A stretch of 15,496 bases of DNA from Willaertia magna (lineage: Eukaryota; Heterolobosea; Eutetramitea; Acrasida; Naegleriidae), in NCBI GenBank assembly GCA_902984215.1, contig CADWAF010000519.1, forward strand, positions 1-15,496, read 5' to 3'. A program made the translations under genes and the position numbers. Below the pieces are notes generated by a model. It saw nothing but the letters and a program-made list of their open reading frames with translations, was not told where the DNA came from and searched no databases. Each line of letters begins with the position of its first letter. Positions within the stretch are counted from its first letter, which is position 1. Below, in pieces: positions 8,190 to 15,496 of this stretch.

Positions 8190-8419
8190 TTTTTGACAAA
8201 GTAGTTGTAAATCAACATTATTTTTGTCACAACTTGTTTCTTTGCAAAGTTTTTGTATAATAATGGTTGCAAAGACCACTTTGTGTTGACACTTGTCATT
8301 ATTTTTAACAAAAGGAATTATCGTAGCTACGTCCAGCACTACGACACCGTTGTCCTAATACGTTTTTAAAGAACCTGTCCTGTTTATTGCAATTAATACC
8401 AGTTGAAAAAAACAAGCAA
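8190..8419 (+). promoter_or_regulatory. P450 upstream region with TGACA/TGTCA dyads
   Basis: This 230-bp gap is large for this compact locus and less AT-rich than other spacers. It has a perfect palindrome TGACA-CT-TGTCA at 8287-8298, further TGACA/TGTCA half-sites near 8193 and 8226, repeated GCAAAG words near 8243 and 8269, and a 10-bp palindrome CGTAGCTACG at 8322-8331. The TGACAnnTGTCA layout resembles paired TALE-homeodomain sites known from other eukaryotes; that link is inference. No ORF or tRNA is seen. It probably contains the promoter and 5' leader of the P450 gene, plus the 3' end of the 144-residue protein gene. Confidence 0.5.
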
Positions 8420-10122
8420 ATGGTTTTGAGTACTATTATTACTATCATTTTTGTAACGCCTTGTCTTCTCTATTTATTTTGTAAACTATACGAGTATTAC
8501 GCAGTAACGGTATTTAAAATGATTAATACAACAAAGGATATCCCAACAGTTATGCCAACCAAGAGTATCTTTAATTTGGCTGTGAAAATTATTCAATCTA
8601 TTATCTCCAAATCAAAAGCAACTAAAGCCGGCTACCTCATTAGATGGGAGGAATACCAAAAGAAACCTTTAAAAGAACAAGTTGGTATAGAGCATGAATT
8701 CCTCTTACATAAAAGTTCAGTGGTACTTTACGATTATGAAGCTATTAGTAAAGTACTATTAGATTCAAAAACCTTTCCAAAAGCTCCAATTTTTAAAACT
8801 GGAAAGAAAAAAGCTGAAAATCGAGAAGAGTTTGAGACAAGAGAGAAATCATTATTTGGACTTCCTAATGGATCGTTTGCTGGTAGATTTTTTGGTCAAT
8901 TTGGTTTAGCTTTTCTTACTGGTGATGAACATAGACGTTTAAGACAATTATTAGAACCTGCTTTTATGAATATTGATAGATTTGTACCAGTTTTGAAAAA
9001 GAAAACAGATGAATGTTTGGATTTATGGGAAGAAGAAATGGATAAGAATAATAAGGAAGGAGTATTAAAACTTGTTCCTTATTTCCCTCGTTTAACTTTA
9101 GACATGCTTGGATTATGTATTTTTGGACATGATTTTAATTCTTTAAATAATTCTAAAGAAGATCCATATATTGAAAGTTATCATTATGTAATGAATAGAA
9201 TTGGAGACATTAAAAGATTAGTTTTTGGTTGGTACAATCGTTTACCTATAAAAGAAAATTATGAAATGGAGTATCATATAAATAATTTAAATAAGATGAC
9301 ATTTGATTTAATTGAAAAGAGTAAAGAAAAGATTAAAAAGTGGAATGAAAATAATTATCGTAGTAATGAAGAAGATTTTTCATTATTGGATAGAATGGTA
9401 GAAACTACTTTAAATTCAAGCGAAGAAGATAAATTAGCTTTAGAAGAAATTAGAGATAATGTTATCTTATTCTTTGTGGCTGGACATGAAACAACTGCAA
9501 CGTAAGTTTATTTTAAATATTATTGTTACAAAATATCCATAATTAAAGTATGTTGGGAAGTGCAATGTATTGCTTAGCTAAACACCAAGAAGTACAAGAA
9601 AGATTATTTGATGAAATTAATCAATGTAAAAAAGATAGTACTACTACTTCTTGGAGTGATCTAGTTACTGAATTACCTTACTTAAAAGCATTCATCAATG
9701 AAGTGTTACGTTTATATCCTCCAGCTCCACAAATATCTCCAAAACAAGTTTCTGTTGACACAACTCTTTGTGGATATAAAATTCCAAAAGGAACTATAGT
9801 AAATGTAAATATTGTTGCAGCTCACAGAGGAAATCATTGGGGAGATCCTTTAGTATTCAGACCTGAGAGATGGTTAGAGGAAAATAAAAGTGAATTACCA
9901 CCAATGATGAGTTATGTGCCTTTTGGTGGAGGAAGACATATTTGTATTGGTAATAAGTTTAGTTTATGTGAACAACAAGTATTTCTTTTTAAATTATTAA
10001 AGAGATTTCATTTATATTTTCCAGAAAAGGAAATGTATAAAGATTTTCCTTACAGGGAAGGCAGTTCTATATTTATTGCAGTAGATGATAAACTTCAAAT
10101 TAAATTGACAAAAAGAAATTAA
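8420..10122 (+). CDS. Membrane-anchored cytochrome P450 (one intron)
   Basis: Exons 8420-9501 and 9549-10122 join to give 551 residues; splicing restores the I-helix motif AGHETTAT (354-361). An N-terminal hydrophobic anchor (about residues 1-30) implies endoplasmic reticulum membrane with a cytosolic catalytic domain, needing a P450 reductase. Other landmarks are the K-helix ExxR as EVLR (412-415), FRPERW (464-469), and the heme loop FGGGRHICIG (486-495) with ligand Cys493. All catalytic motifs are present, so it should be an active monooxygenase. The overall look is of the CYP3/CYP4-type microsomal group; the substrate cannot be read from sequence. The C-helix heme-propionate Trp of the usual WxxxR is His171 here (EHRRLRQ). 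The ATG at 8420 is chosen because no in-frame ATG lies between it and the upstream stop at 8324. The gene ends 69 bp from the convergent P450-like gene. Confidence 0.93.
9502..9548 (+). other. 47-nt GT-AG intron in P450 gene
   Basis: The intron starts GTAAGT and ends ATTAAAG. It is in phase 2: AC from exon 1 plus T from exon 2 makes Thr361. It is much richer in A/T than the exons. Without removal, the frame meets the in-frame TAA within the GTAAGT donor and the conserved I helix is split from the rest. Confidence 0.93.
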
Positions 10123-10191
10123 AAATGTAAATAGTAAACAAATCATTTTTATTGTGAATATAATTTTAAAATCTTTCCAATTATCTATTCT

Positions 10192-12042
10192 TTACAATGC
10201 CTCAGCCCCAGGAATAATAATAACATCTTCATCTTCAGATGCATCCAAAGGATACATTAAAACAGCAATTGGATGTTTTGGAACAGCAAAAGCTCCAGTA
10301 GATTCAAAGCAAGGTGGAAACATATTTGGACACTCTAAACTGAAACGAGATAATAATTCTGTTATTAATAATTTGGCAGTCAACTGAGTAAATTCATCAC
10401 CTAAAAATGAATGATAATTTCCAAAATTCTTTTCACTTTCTAACCTACTCAAGTCTACTTGATCATTATAAAATCTTTCAGGGTTATAACTTTCAAAATC
10501 ACCTTTAAATAATTTATCTAATCTATGAGTCAAATATGGAGATACTGCAATGTATTGATTTGATGGAATTGTAAAGTTCTGAAAAACAATTGGTTCATTA
10601 GTTTTCCTAAAACTTATGTTAATCATATATAATCTCATCGTTTCCTTTAAACAACTATCTAACCATTTTAATGGTGCCTTACAACTATTTGATTTTTCAA
10701 TCTCTTGATATAATAATCTATATTGAGATGATCTGCCTGACACTTGGGTTGTAGTTATTGCTTGGTGGTGATGTTGTTCTCTTTCAATTACTCTATAGAA
10801 ATTTAAAATCTCTCCCCTAATATGTTCTTGTAAAGTGGAATCACTTGCTATCTGAGCTAATGTCCATGCAATGATAGCAGTTAAATGTGTATGAACTTCA
10901 AACAATATTTGTATTAAATGGTTGGCATAAATATCAAAAGTAAATGAGCCATAAGTATCATGGCCATTCTTTTGGAATAACATATCGATATAAGTATTTC
11001 TACTTTCGTGTGTAATAGTTTGATAAATATGTTGTCTTTTCATTTCAGTGACAAATAATTCATGCATTCTTCTCTTTAATAATTCCATTCTTTGTACCTG
11101 TTCTGGAACAAACCAACCATTATTTGAAAATATTAATTTCCACCACTTATTAGATTGTAAATAAGTGTAATACATAAAAATATGTGGATTACTTAAATGT
11201 TTCTCTAAATGCATCATTATTTCAGCAATTTCATTTCCATGCATTTCAACAATATGATTTCCCATTAAATTTCTTAAAGATGATTTTATAACGAATTTAG
11301 TTATTTGTGAGAATAAATCATTAATAACTATTACTTGATGTTCTTCATTAATGTTGAAAGATGGTGGTGTTCTTACGTCTAATTCTTCTTTTTTAAATTC
11401 CATCTTAACAGTATCTAAATCAACATGTTCTTGTCTAAATACAAAACTTCTAATTTCATGTTTAATATTTTTAATGTATTTAATTAAGGATTCTTCTTTT
11501 AAAAAACCTTCTTTAATAAAATCATTTGAGACAGCATTCCATTGTTTTAAATACTCTTTTCTTTCTTTAGTAAAATTAAAATCCTCAACATAATCAATTG
11601 GTGAATAAAAATTATAAATTTTACTCTTTTCATTGTCTAAAGAATAAAAGAGTTGGTTGGCGTCTTGACCAATTAAAAAGGTGACTTGTTTAAATGGAAA
11701 AAGAGGTAATGAAAAAACATTACCATATGTTTGATATGTTTTCTTAAGGAATTCCGTTGGATTTTCCATAAATTGTCTAACTACACCTATAATTGGCCAA
11801 TTTGGGTACTTTTCTGATAAAACAATAAAAGGAGGTTGAGGACCAATTACATTAACATGTTCAGCACTGGATGGAGGACTTAATCCTGTTAATGTGGTAG
11901 ATGGACTCCTTTTAATTTGTTGTTTTCTAAATAAACTTCTTTGTCTTAAAACATGCTTAAATATAAATTGCCATGAAAAGTAAAGGATTGAAAGTAAAAT
12001 TGCTACAAAACAAAATGTTAATGTTATTATTAAGCCTGACAT
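10192..12042 (-). CDS. CYP51-like P450 lacking the heme-ligand motif (pseudoenzyme)
   Basis: An intact 616-residue ORF. An N-terminal membrane anchor (about 4-28) and a Ser/Pro linker are followed by a CYP51-type start: PNWPIIGVVRQFMENPTEFL (80-99), YGNVFSLPLFPFKQVTFLIG (106-125). The B'-C region (145-195) is also CYP51-like. Fold motifs persist: the K-helix ExxR as ETMR (467-470) and NPERF (520-524). However, the heme loop, expected as FxxGxRxCxG, reads FGNYHSFLGDEF (540-551): no cysteine, no Gly-x-Arg, one residue short. The I helix, where CYP51 has AGxHT, reads LFEVHTHLTAIIAW (380-393). It therefore probably cannot bind heme through thiolate or activate oxygen. Nothing else suggests decay: no stops or frameshifts over 1.85 kb. 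It may be a sterol-binding, scaffolding or regulatory protein. The membrane anchor suggests the same compartment as the neighbouring P450. Confidence 0.88.
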   Translation of the reverse strand: MSGLIITLTFCFVAILLSILYFSWQFIFKHVLRQRSLFRKQQIKRSPSTTLTGLSPPSSAEHVNVIGPQPPFIVLSEKYPNWPIIGVVRQFMENPTEFLKKTYQTYGNVFSLPLFPFKQVTFLIGQDANQLFYSLDNEKSKIYNFYSPIDYVEDFNFTKERKEYLKQWNAVSNDFIKEGFLKEESLIKYIKNIKHEIRSFVFRQEHVDLDTVKMEFKKEELDVRTPPSFNINEEHQVIVINDLFSQITKFVIKSSLRNLMGNHIVEMHGNEIAEIMMHLEKHLSNPHIFMYYTYLQSNKWWKLIFSNNGWFVPEQVQRMELLKRRMHELFVTEMKRQHIYQTITHESRNTYIDMLFQKNGHDTYGSFTFDIYANHLIQILFEVHTHLTAIIAWTLAQIASDSTLQEHIRGEILNFYRVIEREQHHHQAITTTQVSGRSSQYRLLYQEIEKSNSCKAPLKWLDSCLKETMRLYMINISFRKTNEPIVFQNFTIPSNQYIAVSPYLTHRLDKLFKGDFESYNPERFYNDQVDLSRLESEKNFGNYHSFLGDEFTQLTAKLLITELLSRFSLECPNMFPPCFESTGAFAVPKHPIAVLMYPLDASEDEDVIIIPGAEAL

Positions 12043-12219
12043 TTGGTAGTCAATTTTTTTAAAATGGTTATCATTGGATTGCGTTGTAAAGTTAAAAATA
12101 TGTTAAATTAAATATAGATTTTTTCCATAATAAGTAAAATTACTACAATGTTATTTTAACATTCTAAATATAAATAAGGTAAATAAATATTTACTATATA
12201 ATACAATTTGAAGTGCAAT
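12043..12219 (-). promoter_or_regulatory. Spacer with two hairpins before the P450-like gene
   Basis: This spacer of 177 bp holds the promoter of the minus-strand P450-like gene and the 3' end of the upstream hydrolase-like gene. Two perfect inverted repeats are present: AATGTTA(TTT)TAACATT at 12147-12163 and GTAAATA(AA)TATTTAC at 12179-12194. They lie nearer the upstream gene's stop (12220) and could mark its mRNA 3' end or be regulatory. No ORF. Confidence 0.4.
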
Positions 12220-13278
12220 CTAATTCTGAATAAATCTTGTTATATAAAAATCTTTTACATCGTTAATGGTTTCGTAATTATAAGATATTCCCATTTTACT
12301 CCTCTGAGAAGACCAATATTCAAAACATGGTTCTCCTCTCTCATTATCTAACAAACGAATAAATATAACAGAATGACCAGATCCATTCTTTCTCCAAAAT
12401 TGAATGAAATCGCCAGCCTTAGCATTTTCAATACCTTCTATCTCTATACCTAACTTTCTTTTTTTTAAGGCTTTCAGACATCCCGTAAGATAAGAATCAT
12501 CTCCATTCTTTTCACAAAACCAATCTCTCTTTATAGATAGAATCTCTTCCACTGTTGAAAATTCATTAAATCTATTATGATATTGTTGAAATATATGATA
12601 AAACACTTCGAATGTTACTCCACAACAAAAAGTGCAAGCAAAAGAAAGTTTAGGGGTTTGAAAATTATTAGTCACATTAGTGTTTGTAGATATTTGTAGA
12701 TGACAGGCAGGAAAAGGAGAAGCATTTCTCCGTAGTCTTAATAAATTAATCTTCATCTGTAATCTTCCCCTCAAACTTGATAGCTTACTTGGAAGAACTA
12801 ATACTGATTCTCCATTATCCTTATCAATAGTTATATCCTTAACGATGCCATAGTTTTCATACCCACAAATACAAGATGTTAATACTTTACGATTACATAA
12901 ACAATGATCATTAGGAGGGGATGAAAGAAAATCCAAGTAGGCTTGAATAGTTTCTATGGGTTTGTTCTCCATTTCATCAATTATTCTAAGCATATCGTCT
13001 TTGGTTTCTAAAACAGGCTTCGAAAACCGGGTTTCAAATTCAAACATAAAAGTTTGATGTTTTATGCTGGATAATGGGGTATTAGGAATTACTGAAGATG
13101 TTTTTGCGGGTGTCCAGTCATAATCGTAAGTTCCATCTGTTGGGAATTGTTTAATAAACATTAAAACTTTATCATTTAGATCTTGAACTGTTTTTACTCC
13201 AACATTTCGAATTATAGAGTCTTCAAAGTTTTCTATCAAACAACAAGAGTTATTATCAAGTAACAAATTGCTAGACAT
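12220..13278 (-). CDS. Papain-like (NlpC/P60-type) cysteine hydrolase-like protein
   Basis: A 352-residue soluble protein with no obvious signal peptide. Three blocks fit a papain-like cysteine hydrolase of a kind I associate with bacteria: FPTDGTYDYDW (45-55); the candidate nucleophile in FACTFCCGVTFEVF (213-226, Cys218 or Cys219, in front of a helix); and AKAGDFIQFWRKNGSGHSV (286-304), with candidate His302 followed by strands and EYWSSQ (320-325), which could give the third polar residue. Known relatives of this fold are amidases or peptidases on peptidoglycan, ubiquitin-like or other amide substrates; the substrate here is unknown. Residues about 75-210 appear inserted between the first and second blocks and include CLCNRKVLTSCIC (126-138), four cysteines in a CxC...CxC pattern that could bind zinc. 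The start is the first ATG. Bacterial origin by transfer is plausible but untested. Confidence 0.7.
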   Translation of the reverse strand: MSSNLLLDNNSCCLIENFEDSIIRNVGVKTVQDLNDKVLMFIKQFPTDGTYDYDWTPAKTSSVIPNTPLSSIKHQTFMFEFETRFSKPVLETKDDMLRIIDEMENKPIETIQAYLDFLSSPPNDHCLCNRKVLTSCICGYENYGIVKDITIDKDNGESVLVLPSKLSSLRGRLQMKINLLRLRRNASPFPACHLQISTNTNVTNNFQTPKLSFACTFCCGVTFEVFYHIFQQYHNRFNEFSTVEEILSIKRDWFCEKNGDDSYLTGCLKALKKRKLGIEIEGIENAKAGDFIQFWRKNGSGHSVIFIRLLDNERGEPCFEYWSSQRSKMGISYNYETINDVKDFYITRFIQN

Positions 13279-13493
13279 TATTTCCTTTCTTTTTTCTTTC
13301 TGTTGATTCTGGCTTCAAGTCATGTTCGTAATGATTAAAGAATTTTTTTAAAAAGTGCAACCCTTCATAAGTAGCGCTCTTCCAAACTGGACAAAAAGAA
13401 CCATCAAAAGCAGTAGTGTGGAAAATGTAACACTGGTAATGAGGAAGAACTTAAATACAAATTTACAAGAATTTTATTTTACTTTGTTACTTT
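13279..13493 (-). other. Spacer with a coding-like but ATG-less ORF
   Basis: On the minus strand, from about 13444 down to a TAG at 13271-13273, a frame of about 57 codons is open, less AT-rich than the surrounding spacers and coding-like (for example FDGSFCPVWKSATYEGLHF). It has no ATG. A strong splice-acceptor-like tract, TTCTTCCTCATTACCAG, ends at 13433, so it could be a 3' exon. Its stop overlaps the first codons of the hydrolase-like ORF in another frame. It might equally be 5' leader or promoter of that gene. The remaining bases are T/A-rich with no other signal. Confidence 0.3.
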
Positions 13494-13805
13494 TTATTTC
13501 TTTTTCATTGCAATAGGGAGTTTAGGAGAAGCAGCTTGTACAAAATTTCGTTTCAATCTACTATTGTTATTGCGTTCAGAATTGTAAAATCGTTGTTTAC
13601 ATGTAGGTGGATTTTGCAAATAAATAAATTTCATTTCAACTGGTCTTAGCTTTTGATAGTCATCGTCATCATTAGTTACAATAATCCTCCTTAGATTGGG
13701 TATAACGTTAGGCGTTGGTGGTGTTGTTGAAGTTGTCTTGTCCATTAAAACATTAACTGTATGATTATTATTGTTATTATTAAATTGCCCCCTATGAGAA
13801 TTCAT
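13494..13805 (-). CDS. Small low-complexity hypothetical protein
   Basis: A 103-residue ORF from the first ATG. It has an Asn run (residues 9-14), a Thr/Pro-rich stretch (24-34), a short strand-like hydrophobic segment followed by four Asp, a moderately complex middle (RPVEMKFIYLQNPPTCKQRFY) and a basic C-terminus ending MKKK. No recognised domain, signal peptide or membrane span. AT-rich spacers flank it on both sides. It may be a real small basic protein, or a 5' exon: an internal GTACAA donor at 13541 is in phase with an acceptor at 13433 that leads into the ATG-less ORF downstream. Coding status is only moderately supported. Confidence 0.45.
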   Translation of the reverse strand: MNSHRGQFNNNNNNHTVNVLMDKTTSTTPPTPNVIPNLRRIIVTNDDDDYQKLRPVEMKFIYLQNPPTCKQRFYNSERNNNSRLKRNFVQAASPKLPIAMKKK

Positions 13806-14078
13806 TATTACTTGTTATCAACAGCATAAAACTAACTTAAATTTAACCTAAATTTTTTGACACTACTATCTTCTTCATTATCCAGAAGAGAGTTTGTCTT
13901 ATAATAATAATTTTGGAAGGCGAATGTTTCTCTTGAACTTTATTATTAGATTTTAACATTTAGAGTAAGATCTATGTACCAAATTTTAAAAACGAACTCT
14001 GAATTAATTCAATTAAATTTACTAATAGTAAAAAAGGAATAAATAATTTTTTTTATAAATAATGTTACAATAATAAAT
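13806..14078. other. Intergenic AT-rich spacer, nothing recognised
   Basis: This is 273 bp between the small hypothetical ORF and the SNARE gene, both on the minus strand. It should hold the 3' end of the SNARE mRNA and the promoter of the small ORF. I see no RNA gene, long inverted repeat or ORF. Confidence 0.6.
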
Positions 14079-15496
14079 TTATATTTTATCATTTATACTT
14101 TTTATATTTTTCTTCATTTGATAATTTACATTATCTACCTCTTCTACCATATCTTCAATAAAAGAACTAGATTCTGTTATTGTATCTCCCATAAGTGTGG
14201 ACATTTCTCTAATATCACTTACAATATCAAATAAATAATCTAATTTTGAATCTTCTTTTTGTTCAATTTTATCTTTTTTAGTTTCAAATAATGTTAGTGG
14301 AATATTTACAATTTGATTTGAATTGTTTGAATAAAAGTCAACTAATTTATCTATTTTACATTTATCTTTTAAATAATTAAAATAAAAATTATTAGAATCA
14401 TTAAATATAATTGTCAAATGTTTTGTTAAAATAATATCAATTATAATTGGAGAGAAAACTGAAAATATCTCAATTTGAATAGTTTCTTTTCCCTCTCCCA
14501 AAGTAAGCACAAATTGAAAAGGTGTTTTATCATTTACTAATAAATTAACCATTAAAGAATATTCTATTTTATATTCTATTAAGCGTGTTTGTTTGTTCGT
14601 TACAATATCTAAACTCGTCCCATCTTTATCTAAAATTAATACCTTCTCAGAGACTAATAATTGTCAGATTGAAATTACAATTATACTTTTACTTACAATA
14701 TCGCTCTCCATTTAACTTTAATAAAATTTCAAACACATTTTCTCCAAAGTATAAACTTTTCTTAAATTCAATATTCCCCTCTTCATCTTTCTTTTGTAAA
14801 TATTCTTTCTCTAACTTTTTTAAATCTGAATAATTCCATAAATTTTTAATCCAACCCATTCCATACCAAGACATTCCAGTAAGTAATTTATTACTTAAAT
14901 AATTATAGTTCCTAATTGGTTCTAAATATTTTTCTTTACTTTCTTTTAATTCATTGTTATTTTTTACAATTGATTGTAAACTATCTTTATTTAATTCTTT
15001 TGTTTGTTTAACTAATTGTAACATTTCATCCTTTTCTTTTTCAATTTGAAAATCTAAATCAACAACATTTTGTTGATTATTTCTTTTTTTTAATTTCTTA
15101 TGTTTTAATGATTTGACATGTACTTTTTCTTCACGTTCCTCTAATACCCTTGTAATTTTCTTTTTAATCTGATTAGATAATGACAGTTCTTTTATTTGTT
15201 GCATAATATACATAATATTAGTGATACTTTCAAAACCGTAAAGATGATAAGTCTTTTTGTGTTTCAGTAAATTAGATTTTGCAAAAAAATAATTACTTAC
15301 ATTAGTCACTTGTTGTTGTTCAATAGTAGAATTATTGTTTTTGAAAGTTATTAAAAGTACAGGTTTTAAATAAGATGTATTTTTCATTAATGATTGAATT
15401 TCATCATAAAATAATAAGAAACTATTCTCTTCCGATGGATCAATTAACGATTCAAAATAAATAAAATCAAGTCCAACGTAAAAGCTCCCCTTTATG
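14079..15496 (-). CDS. SNAP-47-like Qbc-SNARE, 3' part (N-terminus beyond window)
   Basis: Exons 14697-15496 (open at the window edge) and 14079-14653 join to about 457 visible residues. Domain order matches SNAP-47: a GRAM/PH-like domain (about 1-105, starting GSFYVGLDFIYFESL); a first SNARE-type coiled coil (about 146-208, MLQLVKQTKELNKDSLQSI) ending in a Trp-rich GMSWYGMGWIKNLW; a second PH/GRAM-like domain (about 240-350, spanning the splice junction); and a C-terminal SNARE helix (about 400-455, with IREMSTLMGDTITESSSFIE). SNAP-47-type proteins supply two helices to SNARE bundles in membrane fusion. No transmembrane anchor or palmitoylated Cys cluster. By heptad alignment the central (zero-layer) Gln is Glu in the first motif and Phe in the second. 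The frame is open at the right edge, so the true start lies further right. Confidence 0.82.
14654..14696 (-). other. 43-nt GT-AG intron in SNARE gene
   Basis: The minus-strand donor is GTAAGT and the acceptor is TTATTAG. It is in phase 1: T plus TC makes Phe. Its removal turns GERY-stop into GERYF followed by SEKVLILDKDGTSLD, which continues in frame into the exon carrying the second SNARE helix. Size and signals match the P450 intron. Confidence 0.9.

Noticed and set aside
8300..8390. Possible tRNA or small RNA in the GC-richer P450 upstream region
   Set aside because: No A-box or B-box and no cloverleaf could be drawn; the CGTAGCTACG palindrome alone is not enough.
8387..8419. TTG at 8387 as the P450 start
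   Set aside because: Eukaryotic gene; the ATG at 8420 directly precedes the membrane anchor, and no other in-frame ATG follows the stop at 8324.
9502..9548. Frame break in the P450 gene as a pseudogene lesion
   Set aside because: GTAAGT...AG borders and exact restoration of the I-helix motif make this a 47-nt intron.
10154..10387. Plus-strand 77-codon ORF after the P450 gene
   Set aside because: Mostly antisense to the C-terminus of the P450-like gene; no independent support.
13220..13290. Intron joining the ATG-less ORF to the hydrolase-like ORF (GTCTAG donor at about 13276)
   Set aside because: The donor is poor, and the reading-frame phase of donor and candidate acceptor do not match.
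14654..14696. Two separate genes at 14079-14552 and 14689-15387
   Set aside because: A 43-nt GT-AG intron joins them in frame into one SNAP-47-like protein.

Overview
This is a strongly AT-rich stretch of eukaryotic nuclear DNA, probably from a free-living protist. Several things point there. The genes are universal eukaryotic ones (the pre-rRNA processing factor Mrd1/RBM19, LSm2, RNA polymerase II subunit Rpb11, a Qbc-SNARE). There are two GT-AG introns of only 43 and 47 nt, and TAA and TAG both serve as ordinary stops, so the code looks standard. Genes are packed 38 to 70 bp apart, and there are no long Asn/Gln homopolymers. An amoeba or amoeboflagellate such as a heterolobosean would fit, but that placement is a guess from gene style and not something the sequence proves.

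Layout. Positions 1-980 hold extremely AT-rich non-coding DNA with an array of TATAAATTTATA palindromes and a 36-bp tandem duplication. Positions about 981-1640 hold a decayed piece of a non-LTR retrotransposon (end of an RNase H domain plus a C-terminal zinc knuckle), which stops just short of the 3' end of MRD1. Positions 1700-8189 form a dense block: MRD1 (-), LSM2 (+), RPB11 (-), a 921-residue unrecognised protein with an EF-hand-like core (-), and a 144-residue unrecognised acidic protein (+). MRD1/LSM2 and the 921/144-residue pair each diverge from promoters of about 50 bp. LSM2 and RPB11 converge with only 38 bp between their stops.

Positions 8190-12042 hold two cytochrome P450-family genes that end tail to tail, each with a larger upstream region. 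The first is a canonical membrane-anchored P450 with one 47-nt intron. The second is an intact 616-residue CYP51-like protein that has lost the heme-binding cysteine motif and the usual I-helix signature, so it is probably a P450 pseudoenzyme. Positions 12220-13278 encode a papain-like (NlpC/P60-type) cysteine-hydrolase-like protein that resembles bacterial proteins and carries a Cys-rich insertion. Positions 13494-13805 are a small low-complexity ORF. Positions 14079-15496 hold the 3' part of a SNAP-47-like Qbc-SNARE gene, with a 43-nt intron, running off the right edge.

MRD1, LSM2 and RPB11 are RNA-metabolism housekeeping genes that sit together but need not be co-regulated, apart from the shared MRD1/LSM2 promoter. 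The right half is accessory: lipid or sterol-type oxidation, a possible acquired hydrolase, and membrane fusion. The observation most worth follow-up is the heme-less CYP51-like protein, conserved as a full-length ORF beside a catalytically intact P450.
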